From positions 868,001 to 932,000 of the forward strand of contig NZ_CP027657.1 of NCBI RefSeq assembly GCF_003008615.1: a stretch of 64,000 nucleotides of DNA, read 5' to 3'. Shown here piece by piece: positions 41,093-49,259 of this stretch (positions are counted from its first letter, which is position 1; each line of letters starts with the position of its first letter). The position numbers were made by a program, and so were the translations under genes. Source of the DNA: Pseudomonas mendocina. Its GTDB lineage: Bacteria > Pseudomonadota > Gammaproteobacteria > Pseudomonadales > Pseudomonadaceae. The notes below the pieces were generated by a model that saw only the letters and a program-made list of their open reading frames with translations, ran no database searches and was not told the origin of the DNA.

Positions 41093-41713
41093 TCAGGCGC
41101 TGGTCTTGAGGAAGCCTTCATAGGCTTCGGTGGCCTTGATCACGTTGTCCGCCAGCAGTTCGATCTCGAACACCACGTCGGACAGTGTCGACGACGAGCT
41201 AAGCGCGCCGAACATGATGTAGCTATCGCTACCGTCGGCCGAGCGTTCCAGGCCGATGGACGACAGCGGAAACAGCTTGTGGGTACGCAGCACTTCTTCG
41301 TTGAACGCGGCGATATCCGTGACATCGGCAGCCGGCCAGAGCAGCGCCTCGACGACGATCTGCTCACCGAATACGGCGATGAACAACGGCAGCTCGCCGT
41401 ACTCGCGCATGGTGACATGCAAACTGGCATCGGCACCCTGAAGCAATTCGATGCCGGCCTGCCCGCTTTGGAACAGTTCCGCTGCCGCCAACGCTTCACT
41501 CAGCGCCTGGGCGGTCCAAACCTGCGGCATGCTCATACCTTCCTCCTTTTCCATCGAAGCCAGCGACAACTGAGGCTGGCGCAGTTTGCGCTCGAACGCG
41601 AGCAACAGCGGCGCGTGCTCGGGCAAGATCCAGACTTCCTTCTTCACCAACCCCTGCTCCCGCAGGCGCTGACGATAAAGACGCTGGTAATGGGCTGATG
41701 ATTTATTGTCCAT
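41093..41713 (-). CDS. DUF2170 (YjfI-like) protein, first gene of the PspA/flotillin operon
   Basis: A 206-residue soluble protein. A basic N-terminal segment (residues 1-25, YQRLYRQRLREQGL) resembles a short DNA- or membrane-binding helix and is followed by a DUF2170 domain (about 65-200, EYGELPLFIAVFGEQIVVEA). It is regularly found beside YjfJ-type PspA proteins and may be its regulator or cofactor. ATG 41713 follows a region with a perfect 14-bp palindrome. It opens an eight-gene, 13.5-kb minus-strand unit. Confidence 0.88.
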   Translation of the reverse strand: MDNKSSAHYQRLYRQRLREQGLVKKEVWILPEHAPLLLAFERKLRQPQLSLASMEKEEGMSMPQVWTAQALSEALAAAELFQSGQAGIELLQGADASLHVTMREYGELPLFIAVFGEQIVVEALLWPAADVTDIAAFNEEVLRTHKLFPLSSIGLERSADGSDSYIMFGALSSSSTLSDVVFEIELLADNVIKATEAYEGFLKTSA

Positions 41714-42052
41714 GAAGAGCAGCCTAGATCCTCACATGTAATAACGCAACACATCACATGTGATGAATTTCATACCATTCGTCGAAATATCGGACAGGAC
41801 TCATCCACGACCACGAAGCGGCCGGCGAGACAGAAGGGCTTTGAAGGAAAGGACAAGAAGGGAAAGCCATCCATGCGATCTGACCAAGCGCATCCATTCG
41901 CCTGGGCGAATTAAACCGCAGCACGCCTGCCGATGCACGCCGAAAAGCGCCAACCTCTTCGCACTTGGGTCGTTTGCCACTGCACGAGCAAACGTGGTCA
42001 GGCCCTCATCAATGCAATAGGCTTGCTGCCGTCCGCAGCTACAGGAGTCATC
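41714..42052. other. Divergent intergenic region between the PspA operon and the CoA-transferase gene
   Basis: About 340 bases without a credible gene. Next to the DUF2170 start it holds the palindrome CATCACATGTGATG (41752-41765) and a related half at 41732-41739; nearer the CoA-transferase gene is a small hairpin ATTCGCC-TG-GGCGAAT (41896-41911). No clear -35/-10 pair and no sigma-54 site could be recognised for either direction. Confidence 0.6.
41732..41765. promoter_or_regulatory. Candidate operator of the DUF2170-pspA operon
   Basis: A perfect 14-bp palindrome CATCACATGTGATG (41752-41765) contains TCACATGT, which is repeated at 41732-41739, 23 bases (about two helical turns) away. The pair lies 19-52 bases before the DUF2170 ATG, where a repressor or activator of the operon would bind. 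The binding protein is unknown. Confidence 0.5.
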
Positions 42053-43252
42053 ATGAGCACACCCAGCAAACCCCTGTCCGGCCTGAAAGTGGTCGAACTC
42101 GGCAGCCTGATCGCCGGCCCGTTCGCCTCACGCATCTGCGCCGAGTTCGGCGCCGAGGTGATCAAGGTGGAGTCTCCCGACGGCGGCGATCCACTGCGCA
42201 AATGGCGCAAGCTCTACGAAGGCACCTCGCTGTGGTGGTTCGTGCAGGCGCGCAACAAGCGCTCGATCACCCTCAATCTCAAGCATGAAGCCGGCCGCGA
42301 GGTACTGCGCAAATTGCTGAAAGAGGCGGACATCCTGATCGAGAACTTCCGCCCCGGCGTACTGGAAAAACTCGGCTTCGACTGGCAGACCCTGCACGCA
42401 CTCAATCCCAAACTGGTGATGGTGCGCCTCTCCGGCTTCGGCCAGAGCGGCCCGATGAAGGAACAACCCGGCTTCGGCGCAGTCGGCGAATCCATGGGCG
42501 GGCTGCGCTACATCACCGGCTTCGAGGATCGCCCACCAGTGCGCACCGGCATCAGTATCGGCGACTCCATCGCTGCCCTCTGGGGCGTGATCGGCGCACT
42601 GATGGCATTGCGCCAACGCGAGGTCAACGGCGGCAGTGGCCAAGTCGTGGACGTAGCCCTGTACGAGGCGGTGTTCGCCATGATGGAGTCGATGGTGCCG
42701 GAGTTCGACGTCATGGGCTTCATCCGTGAGCGCAGCGGCAACATCATGCCCGGCATCACGCCCTCCTCCATCCACACCACGTCCGACAACAAGCACATCC
42801 AGATCGGCGCCAACGGCGACGCTATCTTCAAGCGCTTCATGCAGGCGATAGGCCGCGAAGACCTGGCCAACGACCCGACCTTGAGCAGCAATGACGGCCG
42901 CGATGCACGCCGTGGCGAACTGTACGAAGTGATCGATCGCTGGGCGGCAAGCCTGCCGCTGAGCGAAGTGGAAACCCTGCTGCGACAGGCAGAGGTTCCC
43001 GCCAGCCGCATCTACTCGGCCGAGGACATGCTCAGCGATCCGCAGTATCTCGCCCGAGAGATGTTCCTCTCAGCCAAACTGCCGGATGGTAAGGCGTTCA
43101 AGATGCCGGGCATCGTACCCAAGCTATCGGAGACGCCAGGCAGCGTCGACTGGGTCGGACCGGAACTGGGCGAGCACAACGAAGAAGTGCTGGGCGGGCT
43201 CGGCTACAGCACCGAACAAATTGCCGCGCTGCGCGCAGACGGCGCGCTCTAG
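42053..43252 (+). CDS. Class III CoA-transferase (CaiB/BaiF, formyl-CoA transferase type)
   Basis: A 399-residue enzyme of the CoA-transferase family III, which moves CoA between carboxylic acids. The opening PLSGLKVVELGSLIAGPFAS and NLKHEAGREVL are typical, and Asp171 in GISIGDSIAAL fits the catalytic aspartate. ATG 42053 has AGGAG upstream; the longer frame from 41933 has no match. It stands alone, with no acyl-CoA dehydrogenase or hydratase beside it, so the acid it activates is unknown. Confidence 0.92.
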   Translation: MSTPSKPLSGLKVVELGSLIAGPFASRICAEFGAEVIKVESPDGGDPLRKWRKLYEGTSLWWFVQARNKRSITLNLKHEAGREVLRKLLKEADILIENFRPGVLEKLGFDWQTLHALNPKLVMVRLSGFGQSGPMKEQPGFGAVGESMGGLRYITGFEDRPPVRTGISIGDSIAALWGVIGALMALRQREVNGGSGQVVDVALYEAVFAMMESMVPEFDVMGFIRERSGNIMPGITPSSIHTTSDNKHIQIGANGDAIFKRFMQAIGREDLANDPTLSSNDGRDARRGELYEVIDRWAASLPLSEVETLLRQAEVPASRIYSAEDMLSDPQYLAREMFLSAKLPDGKAFKMPGIVPKLSETPGSVDWVGPELGEHNEEVLGGLGYSTEQIAALRADGAL

Positions 43253-43494
43253 GATTCCATTCCTGGTTTTCATCCGGTTCACGCCAGTTTCCAGAGATGC
43301 GAATAACGGGACACGAGAAACTCCTTTTCATGATGGACAGGCATTGCCCAGTCTCCAACGCGCAGCATGGCTCGACTCGTGAAGAACGATTCAAAGTGCC
43401 ATTATCTAATTCACAGATCCGCAGCAGAACCGTCAGGGTAGGCAAGCTACAGCACTTCGCTGTGGCCTAAACACCGAAAGCAAGGAGATGCACC

Positions 43495-44118
43495 ATGACC
43501 GTTTTCAATGTGAACTTCGCCGTCGACGACATGGAAGGCAAGACCGTACTGGTTTTCCTCAAGCCGCAGAACCCGCAACGCGACTACCGCATTCACGCCT
43601 GGCAGGTTCTCACAGGCTCTACCGGTACCACCGAATCCTTCAGCTACGAAGCGGTGATCGAAACCGACGTCACCACCTTGGGCGACATGGAAGGCAACAT
43701 GATCATCTCCGAACGCCGAGAAATCACCCCAGGGCAGCTGCTACAGGCGGTCAACCCGAACGGCATGTCACCAATCCTGGAACGAGCACCTACCTCTCTG
43801 GCATTGGAAAAGCTGACCCCACAACAGTGCGGCGTCATCAATAAAACCAACCCGTACATTCAGTTCGACAGCAACTGGTACGTTAATGGCCGCCCGGTAG
43901 TGACCATGCCCAAGGTCGACTCGCGCATGACCGTAAGCTTCGAGTACGGGCCAGGTTTCTACTTCATGGTGACCACGCCACCAATGGCTGGGCAGACCTA
44001 TATCGTGCAGAACTTCTCGGATATGACCCAGTACATCGCCCCCATCGCGGCCACTGAAGTGGACGTTACGCTCAGCCGCCCGAACGGCCTATGGAATTTC
44101 GACTTCGCAGCCAGCTAA
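43495..44118 (+). CDS. Unrecognised beta-rich protein
   Basis: A 207-residue soluble protein with no signal peptide. It is rich in beta-forming residues, Thr, Val, Tyr and Asn (YEAVIETDVTTLGDMEGNMI), contains several Met-Pro and Pro-Gly turns, and ends in NGLWNFDFAAS. I recognise no family. AAGGAG precedes ATG 43495 and a strong terminator follows, so it is a monocistronic gene. Its sequence is somewhat less GC-rich in feel than the neighbours (many Asn, Ile, Lys codons), which could mean acquisition. A lectin- or toxin-like jelly-roll fold is possible but is a guess. Confidence 0.7.
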   Translation: MTVFNVNFAVDDMEGKTVLVFLKPQNPQRDYRIHAWQVLTGSTGTTESFSYEAVIETDVTTLGDMEGNMIISERREITPGQLLQAVNPNGMSPILERAPTSLALEKLTPQQCGVINKTNPYIQFDSNWYVNGRPVVTMPKVDSRMTVSFEYGPGFYFMVTTPPMAGQTYIVQNFSDMTQYIAPIAATEVDVTLSRPNGLWNFDFAAS

Positions 44119-44135
44119 GCACGATCTCTGAAATA

Positions 44136-44169
44136 AAAAGCCCCCGACGATCACTCGCCGGGGGCTTTT
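44136..44169. terminator. Bidirectional terminator between the beta-rich protein gene and thrC
   Basis: AAAAGCCCCCG (44136-44146) pairs with CGGGGGCTTTT (44159-44169) around a 12-base loop, with T tracts on both strands. It ends both the plus-strand gene (stop 44118) and thrC on the minus strand (stop 44182). Confidence 0.92.
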
Positions 44170-44181
44170 CACATCAACGCA

Positions 44182-45591
44182 TCAGAGCGGCTTGCCACGG
44201 TTGCCGTGAGCCGCGACGAATTGCTGTACGGCCTTCAGATCATTGGCCAGCACCGTGCAACGCTCCTCGCGCTGGAACAGATCGGTCAGGTGAGCCGGCA
44301 ACGCCGGAACGGCGTCGATGCCAGCCTTTTCCACCGCCTCGGGGAACTTGACCGGATGCGCGGTACCCAACACCACCATCGGCGTCGCCAGGCTGCGGCG
44401 GCACTCACGCGCGGCGCGCACACCGATGGCAGTGTGCGGATCGAGCAGCTCGCCGCACTCCTTGTACACCTCGGTGATGGTCTCGCAGGTCTGCTCGTCA
44501 TTCACTGCCAGCGAATCGAACAGCTTGCGCGCCTCGACCCAGCGATCCTCCTCGACACTGAAACCGCCTCCCTGCTTGAAGCTGTCCATCAGGCTGGCGA
44601 TGGCAGCACCGTTGCGACCATGCAGATCGAACAGCAGACGCTCGAAGTTGGACGAAACCATGATGTCCATCGACGGCGACAGGGTCGGGTGCAGGGTTTC
44701 CTTGACGTACTGATTGCCGCTCATGAAGCGATGCAGGATGTCGTTGCGGTTGGTGGCGACGATCAGCTGGCTGACCGGCAGGCCCATGTTGCGCGCCAGG
44801 TAGCCAGCAAAGATGTCGCCGAAGTTGCCGGTCGGCACCGAAAAGGCGATGGAGCGCGCCGGGCCGCCGAGCTGCAGAGCAGCGTGGAAGTAGTAGACGA
44901 TCTGAGCCATGATTCGCGCCCAGTTGATCGAGTTGACCGCCACCAGGCGCGTGCCCTTGAGGAAGCCCTGGTCAGCGAAGCTGGCCTTGACCATCTCCTG
45001 GCAGTCGTCGAAGTTGCCTTCGATGGCGATGTTGTGGATGTTCTCACCCAAAATGGTGGTCATCTGCCGGCGCTGCACTTCGGACACACGGTTGTGCGGG
45101 TGCATGATGAAGATATCGACGTTGTCGCAGGCCTTGCAGCCCTCGATGGCCGCCGAGCCGGTGTCGCCACTGGTGGCGCCCATGATCACCACGCGCTCAC
45201 CGCGCTTGGCCAGCACATGATCGAGCAGGCGACCGAGCAACTGCAGGGCGAAGTCCTTGAACGCCAGGGTCGGGCCATGGAACAGCTCCAGCACCCACTC
45301 GTTACCGTTCAGCTGGCGCAGCGGCGCGACCGCGTTGTGGGCAAACACACCGTAGGTTTCTTCGAGGATCTTCTTGAAATCAGCATCGGAAATGCTGCCG
45401 GCAACGAACGGGCGCATCACCCGGAAGGCCAGCTCGTGATAGGGCAGCCCAGCCCAGGAAGCGATTTCCTCGACGGTGAAGCGCGGCAGATTCTCCGGCA
45501 CGTATAGGCCGCCATCGCTGGCCAGGCCAGCCAGCAGCACGTCTTCGAAATTCAGGGCCGGCGCCTGGCCGCGGGTACTGATATAGCGCAT
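44182..45591 (-). CDS. thrC: Threonine synthase
   Basis: A 469-residue PLP enzyme that converts O-phosphohomoserine to threonine. The PLP lysine is Lys112 in GPTLAFKDFALQ, and the phosphate-binding stretch is MGATSGDTGSAAIEG. The N-terminus MRYISTRGQAPALNFEDVLLAG is typical of the long proteobacterial type. It follows hom by 57 bases, as in other pseudomonads, with an inverted-repeat hairpin between them, and ends at a bidirectional terminator. Confidence 0.97.
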   Translation of the reverse strand: MRYISTRGQAPALNFEDVLLAGLASDGGLYVPENLPRFTVEEIASWAGLPYHELAFRVMRPFVAGSISDADFKKILEETYGVFAHNAVAPLRQLNGNEWVLELFHGPTLAFKDFALQLLGRLLDHVLAKRGERVVIMGATSGDTGSAAIEGCKACDNVDIFIMHPHNRVSEVQRRQMTTILGENIHNIAIEGNFDDCQEMVKASFADQGFLKGTRLVAVNSINWARIMAQIVYYFHAALQLGGPARSIAFSVPTGNFGDIFAGYLARNMGLPVSQLIVATNRNDILHRFMSGNQYVKETLHPTLSPSMDIMVSSNFERLLFDLHGRNGAAIASLMDSFKQGGGFSVEEDRWVEARKLFDSLAVNDEQTCETITEVYKECGELLDPHTAIGVRAARECRRSLATPMVVLGTAHPVKFPEAVEKAGIDAVPALPAHLTDLFQREERCTVLANDLKAVQQFVAAHGNRGKPL

Positions 45592-45613
45592 GGGATAAAC
45601 CTTCGTTCGGCTG

Positions 45614-45639
45614 CACCCGCAGGCCTGGGCCTACGGGTG
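45614..45639 (-). other. Hairpin in the hom-thrC gap
   Basis: CACCCGCAGGCC (45614-45625) and GGCCTACGGGTG (45628-45639) form a stem of 11 out of 12 pairs with a two-base loop, in the 57 bases between hom and thrC. No T run follows, so it more likely stabilises or processes the message than stops it. It could also be a remnant of an extragenic palindrome. Confidence 0.5.
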
Positions 45640-45648
45640 GACACGGGA

Positions 45649-46953
45649 TTAGTTGAGCTGTTCGACGCGCAGACGCATGACCGGCGAGGTCACGCCATCG
45701 AGCGCTTCCATGGCGGCAATGGCTTCGATGATACGCGCCTCGACCACGCGATGGGTCACGAGGATCATCGGCACCAGGCCATCCTGCTCCTCGGCTTCCT
45801 TCTGCATGATCGACTCGATGTTGATGCCACGCTCGGAGAGGATGCTCGCCACCTGCGCCAGCACACCGGGGTGATCCTTGGCCTGGATACGCAGGTAATA
45901 GGCGCTCTCGCACTCGGCGATGGGCAGGATCGGGTGGTCGGAAAGCGAGTCCGGCTGGAAGGCCAGGTGCGGCACGCGATTGGTCGGATCGGTGGTCAGT
46001 GCACGCACTACGTCCACCAGGTCGGCCACCACTGCCGACGCAGTCGGCTCCATGCCGGCACCAGCTCCGTAATACAGAGTGCTGCCCACCGCATCGCCAT
46101 TGACCATCACCGCGTTCATCACGCCATTGACGTTGGCGATCAGGCGGTCGGCCGGGATCAGCGTCGGGTGTACACGCAGCTCGATGCCCGCCTCGGTACG
46201 ACGAGCGACGCCCAGGTGCTTGATGCGATAACCCAGCGCCTCGGCATAGTTCACGTCGGCCGTGGTCAGCTTGGTGATGCCTTCGGTATAGGCCTTGTCG
46301 AACTGCAGCGGAATGCCAAAGGCGATGGAGGCCAGAATGGTCAGCTTGTGCGCAGCGTCGATGCCTTCGACGTCGAAGGTCGGGTCGGCCTCGGCGTAGC
46401 CCAGCGCCTGCGCTTCCTTGAGCACGTCTTCGAAGGCACGGCCTTTCTCGCGCATTTCGGTGAGAATGAAGTTGCCGGTGCCGTTGATGATGCCGGCCAG
46501 CCAGTTGATGCGGTTGGCCGACAGGCCTTCGCGGATCGCCTTGATCACCGGGATGCCACCAGCCACGGCGGCCTCGAAGGCGACGATAACGCCCTTCTCA
46601 CGAGCCTTGGCGAAGATCTCGTTGCCGTGCACAGCGATCAGCGCCTTATTGGCGGTGACCACGTGCTTGCCATTTTCGATGGCCTTGAGCACCAGCTCCT
46701 TGGCCAGGGTGTAGCCGCCGATCAGCTCAATGACGATGTCGATCTCGGGATTGTTGACCAACTCGAAGACATCGCTGGTCATGGCAATGCCGGTAGTGTC
46801 GTACTGCGGCTTGGGCGAACGAATGGCGATCTGGGCAATCTCGATGCCGCGACCGGCGCGCCGAGTAATCTCCTCGGCATTGCGCTTGAGTACATTCAAA
46901 GTACCGCCACCGACGGTGCCCAACCCACAGATGCCCACTTTGACCGGCTTCAC
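45649..46953 (-). CDS. hom: Homoserine dehydrogenase with ACT domain
   Basis: A 434-residue enzyme reducing aspartate semialdehyde to homoserine for threonine and methionine. The Rossmann motif GLGTVGGGT opens the NAD(P) domain, and an ACT regulatory domain (about 350-430, DHPGVLAQVASILSERGINI) gives threonine feedback control. The GTG at 46953 starts the standard MKPVKVG sequence and has GGGGA 7 bases upstream; a TTG two codons earlier is too close to it. Monofunctional (no aspartokinase domain). It forms an operon with thrC. Confidence 0.96.
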   Translation of the reverse strand: MKPVKVGICGLGTVGGGTLNVLKRNAEEITRRAGRGIEIAQIAIRSPKPQYDTTGIAMTSDVFELVNNPEIDIVIELIGGYTLAKELVLKAIENGKHVVTANKALIAVHGNEIFAKAREKGVIVAFEAAVAGGIPVIKAIREGLSANRINWLAGIINGTGNFILTEMREKGRAFEDVLKEAQALGYAEADPTFDVEGIDAAHKLTILASIAFGIPLQFDKAYTEGITKLTTADVNYAEALGYRIKHLGVARRTEAGIELRVHPTLIPADRLIANVNGVMNAVMVNGDAVGSTLYYGAGAGMEPTASAVVADLVDVVRALTTDPTNRVPHLAFQPDSLSDHPILPIAECESAYYLRIQAKDHPGVLAQVASILSERGINIESIMQKEAEEQDGLVPMILVTHRVVEARIIEAIAAMEALDGVTSPVMRLRVEQLN

Positions 46954-47328
46954 ACTCAATTCCCCATCAGCACTGCACGAAACGGCCGGAGCATGCCCCG
47001 GCCGCAGATAAAGAGCCGCACCTTACGAAGCGGCTGTTTGTTAGTCAATCCACGACTCAAAGAACCTATTCACGAGCTCGCGAGCTAGAGCAATGCAAGG
47101 CGCAACGACCAGCGGGAGTAACAGCCGAAGGCTGGCCCGAAGGGCGAGCGCCAGCGAGTCAAACAGGCGAGGAACGCTCGGAGCCGCGCTCGACTTTACG
47201 AGCTGTAAATGAGCAGTACTCACTTCGTTCGCCCTTCGGGCCGCGCTAAAGCGCGTTAGCCGCAAGCGGCTCTCCGAGCCTGTTTTAAACGCAGCAGAGC
47301 CGACGCACAGCAGGTCGTGGATAGGTTC
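46954..47328. other. Intergenic region between hom and dsbC
   Basis: A 375-base gene-free stretch. From 47060 it is filled by a MITE-like element that reaches the dsbC stop codon; from 46954 to 47059 lies the leader and promoter region of hom, with a small hairpin AGCCGC/GCGGCT (47014-47035). No ORF with a family match is present. Confidence 0.7.
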
Positions 47329-47330
47329 TT
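47060..47330. mobile_element. MITE-like element with 16-bp terminal inverted repeats
   Basis: The terminal inverted repeats AAGAACCTATTCACGA (47060-47075) and TCGTGGATAGGTTCTT (47315-47330) match in 15 of 16 positions. The roughly 240 bases inside are full of local palindromes (GCCCGAAGGGC and AGCCGAAGGCT types) and encode no transposase, which is the pattern of a non-autonomous miniature element. The right end overlaps the dsbC stop codon by 2 bases. No clear target-site duplication is seen, so it could also be a structured repeat of another kind. Confidence 0.7.
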
Positions 47331-48054
47331 AGTTCGACTCCAGGGCAATCTTGGCCAACTGCGGCGCAGGCTGGTAGCCCGGAATCATCTTGCCGTTGGC
47401 CAGAACGATGGCCGGCGTGCCATTGACCCCAATCATCTGACCGAGCTGGTACTGCTTGGCCACCGGATTGTCGCAAGTAGCGTCGGCTACGCTCTGGCGA
47501 GTCTTGGCGCGATTCATCGCCTCCTGCTGATCCTTGGCGCACCAGACGCTGACCAGTTCCTTGGCCGCCGGGCTGTTCATACCCTGACGCGGGAAGGCGA
47601 CATAACGCACTTCGACGCCCAGACGATTGAGTTCCGGCACTTCGCTGTGCAGCTTCTGGCAATAGCCGCAGTCGGTATCGGTGAAGACGGTGATATGGGT
47701 CTTCGGTGCCTTGGGCGCGAAGACCACCATTTCCTTGGCCGGAATGGCATTGATCTGCTGGGCCACCGCGCGGCTTTCTTCGATCTCGGTCAGGTTGACG
47801 GCCTTGCCATCCTTGACCTGGAACAGGTAGCCCTGAATTAGGAACTGACCATCGGCACTGGTATAGAGCTGACGACCACCCTGCAGTTGAACCTGATAGA
47901 TACCCGTCATCGGGCTCTCGGCGATAGCCTCGATCGGCAGGCTGGCATCCAGCGATTTCAGGCTCTGACGAATCGCCTGATCGGGATCATCGGCCAGGGT
48001 TACGCTACTGCCCAGCACGAGTGCCAGCGCAAGGGAAATACGGCTCAGGGACAT
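47329..48054 (-). CDS. dsbC: Thiol:disulfide interchange protein DsbC
   Basis: A 241-residue periplasmic disulfide isomerase. The signal peptide ends near SSVTLA/DD, an N-terminal dimerisation domain follows, and the thioredoxin-like domain carries the active site CGYC (Cys129, Cys132) and the cis-Pro loop VNGTPAIV. Two further cysteines (VWCAKD and ATCDN) form the structural disulfide known in this family. ATG 48054 has AGGAG upstream. The end of the gene is touched by the MITE-like element: the TAA stop shares two bases with the repeat end. Confidence 0.95.
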   Translation of the reverse strand: MSLSRISLALALVLGSSVTLADDPDQAIRQSLKSLDASLPIEAIAESPMTGIYQVQLQGGRQLYTSADGQFLIQGYLFQVKDGKAVNLTEIEESRAVAQQINAIPAKEMVVFAPKAPKTHITVFTDTDCGYCQKLHSEVPELNRLGVEVRYVAFPRQGMNSPAAKELVSVWCAKDQQEAMNRAKTRQSVADATCDNPVAKQYQLGQMIGVNGTPAIVLANGKMIPGYQPAPQLAKIALESN

Positions 48055-48146
48055 GGATACTCCTGTCGAATGACGGACGAGCAAATATCGGCACAGCCTA
48101 CCACAGATGACCTGACGGACAGCGCTTCAGCGACCAGACGGCGCAC

Positions 48147-49043
48147 TCAACCGCGCGGGTGGTGCTTGGCATGCAACTCCTGCAGACGGGCACGTGCGAT
48201 ATGAGTGTAGATCTGCGTGGTAGACAGATCGCTATGCCCCAGCAGCATCTGTACGACCCGCAGATCGGCACCATGATTGAGCAGATGGGTGGCGAAGGCG
48301 TGACGCAGCGTGTGCGGCGACAGCGACTTGGCGATCCCGGCGACCCGCGCCTGGTGCTTGATACGGTGCCAGAAGGTCTGCCGAGTCATCTGCTCACCAC
48401 GCAGGCTAGGGAACAGCACATCACTGGGCTTGCCACCAAGCAATAGCGGGCGCGCTTCGCGGCTGTAGCGCTCGATCCAGGCGATAGCCTCCTCGCCCAG
48501 CGGCACCAGACGCTCCTTGCCACCCTTGCCGAACACCCGCAGCACACCCTGACGCAGGTTCACCTGCTCCAGCGTCAGCCCCACCAGCTCGCTGACCCGC
48601 AGGCCACAGGCATACAGCACCTCGAGCATGGCGCGATCACGCAAACCAATCGGGTCATCCAGATCGGGCGCCTGCAGCAGGGCTTCGACATCCGCCTCGG
48701 ACAGCGACTTGGGCAGCGGCCTGCCGATCTGCGGCAACTCGATCTGCAAGGTCGGGTCTTCGCTGATCAACGCCTCACGCAGCAGAAAGCGGTAGAAACC
48801 GCGCAGACCGGAGAGAAAGCGCGCCGTGGAGCGCGCCTGATAGCGCTGCTCCAGACGCCAGGCCAGGTGATCGAGAATCCCATCGCGGCCAATTGACTGC
48901 AGCTCCAGACCGCGCTCATCGAGCCAGGCGTTGAAGTGTTCCAGATCACTGCGATAAGCAGCACGGGTATGGTCGGACAGCCCCTTCTCCAGCCAGAGGG
49001 ACTCAAGAAACTGCTCGATCAACGGATGCGACAGAGTGGACAT
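48147..49043 (-). CDS. xerD: Site-specific tyrosine recombinase XerD
   Basis: A 298-residue recombinase that resolves chromosome dimers at dif with XerC. The N-terminal core-binding domain (EQFLESLWLEKGLSDHTRAAY) is followed by the catalytic domain with Arg in ACGLRVSELVGL, His and Arg in SPHTLRHAFATH, His in LGHSDLSTTQ and the nucleophile Tyr in QIYTHI. The start is ATG 49043 (MSTLSHPLIEQ); the frame is open further to 49127 without homology. dsbC follows 92 bases downstream. Normal chromosomal gene, not a mobile integrase. Confidence 0.96.
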   Translation of the reverse strand: MSTLSHPLIEQFLESLWLEKGLSDHTRAAYRSDLEHFNAWLDERGLELQSIGRDGILDHLAWRLEQRYQARSTARFLSGLRGFYRFLLREALISEDPTLQIELPQIGRPLPKSLSEADVEALLQAPDLDDPIGLRDRAMLEVLYACGLRVSELVGLTLEQVNLRQGVLRVFGKGGKERLVPLGEEAIAWIERYSREARPLLLGGKPSDVLFPSLRGEQMTRQTFWHRIKHQARVAGIAKSLSPHTLRHAFATHLLNHGADLRVVQMLLGHSDLSTTQIYTHIARARLQELHAKHHPRG

Positions 49044-49259
49044 GCAAAGACTTCGGTAACGGCGGATACCTAGTGTTTCACAGCCCCGATCAAGCCTCCA
49101 GCCACAAAGACACGCAGCTGCAACCAATCGAAACAGCCGGGTAACCGGACGCTACCAGCCAGACGAATCTCCATCAGACAAGCCTATCCTTGGTTGGGTG
49201 ACAGCCAGCATGGTTGGGACGATGATTTCAACCTGCCATCACCCACCGGTAGCTCCTCC

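Noticed and set aside
47041-47265. 74-codon minus-strand frame inside the MITE-like element
   Set aside because: No ribosome site or family match, and the region is full of palindromes that keep frames open by chance.
48147-49043. xerD as an integrase of a mobile element
   Set aside because: It lies in the usual dsbC-xerD chromosomal position with no att repeats, tRNA or phage genes beside it.
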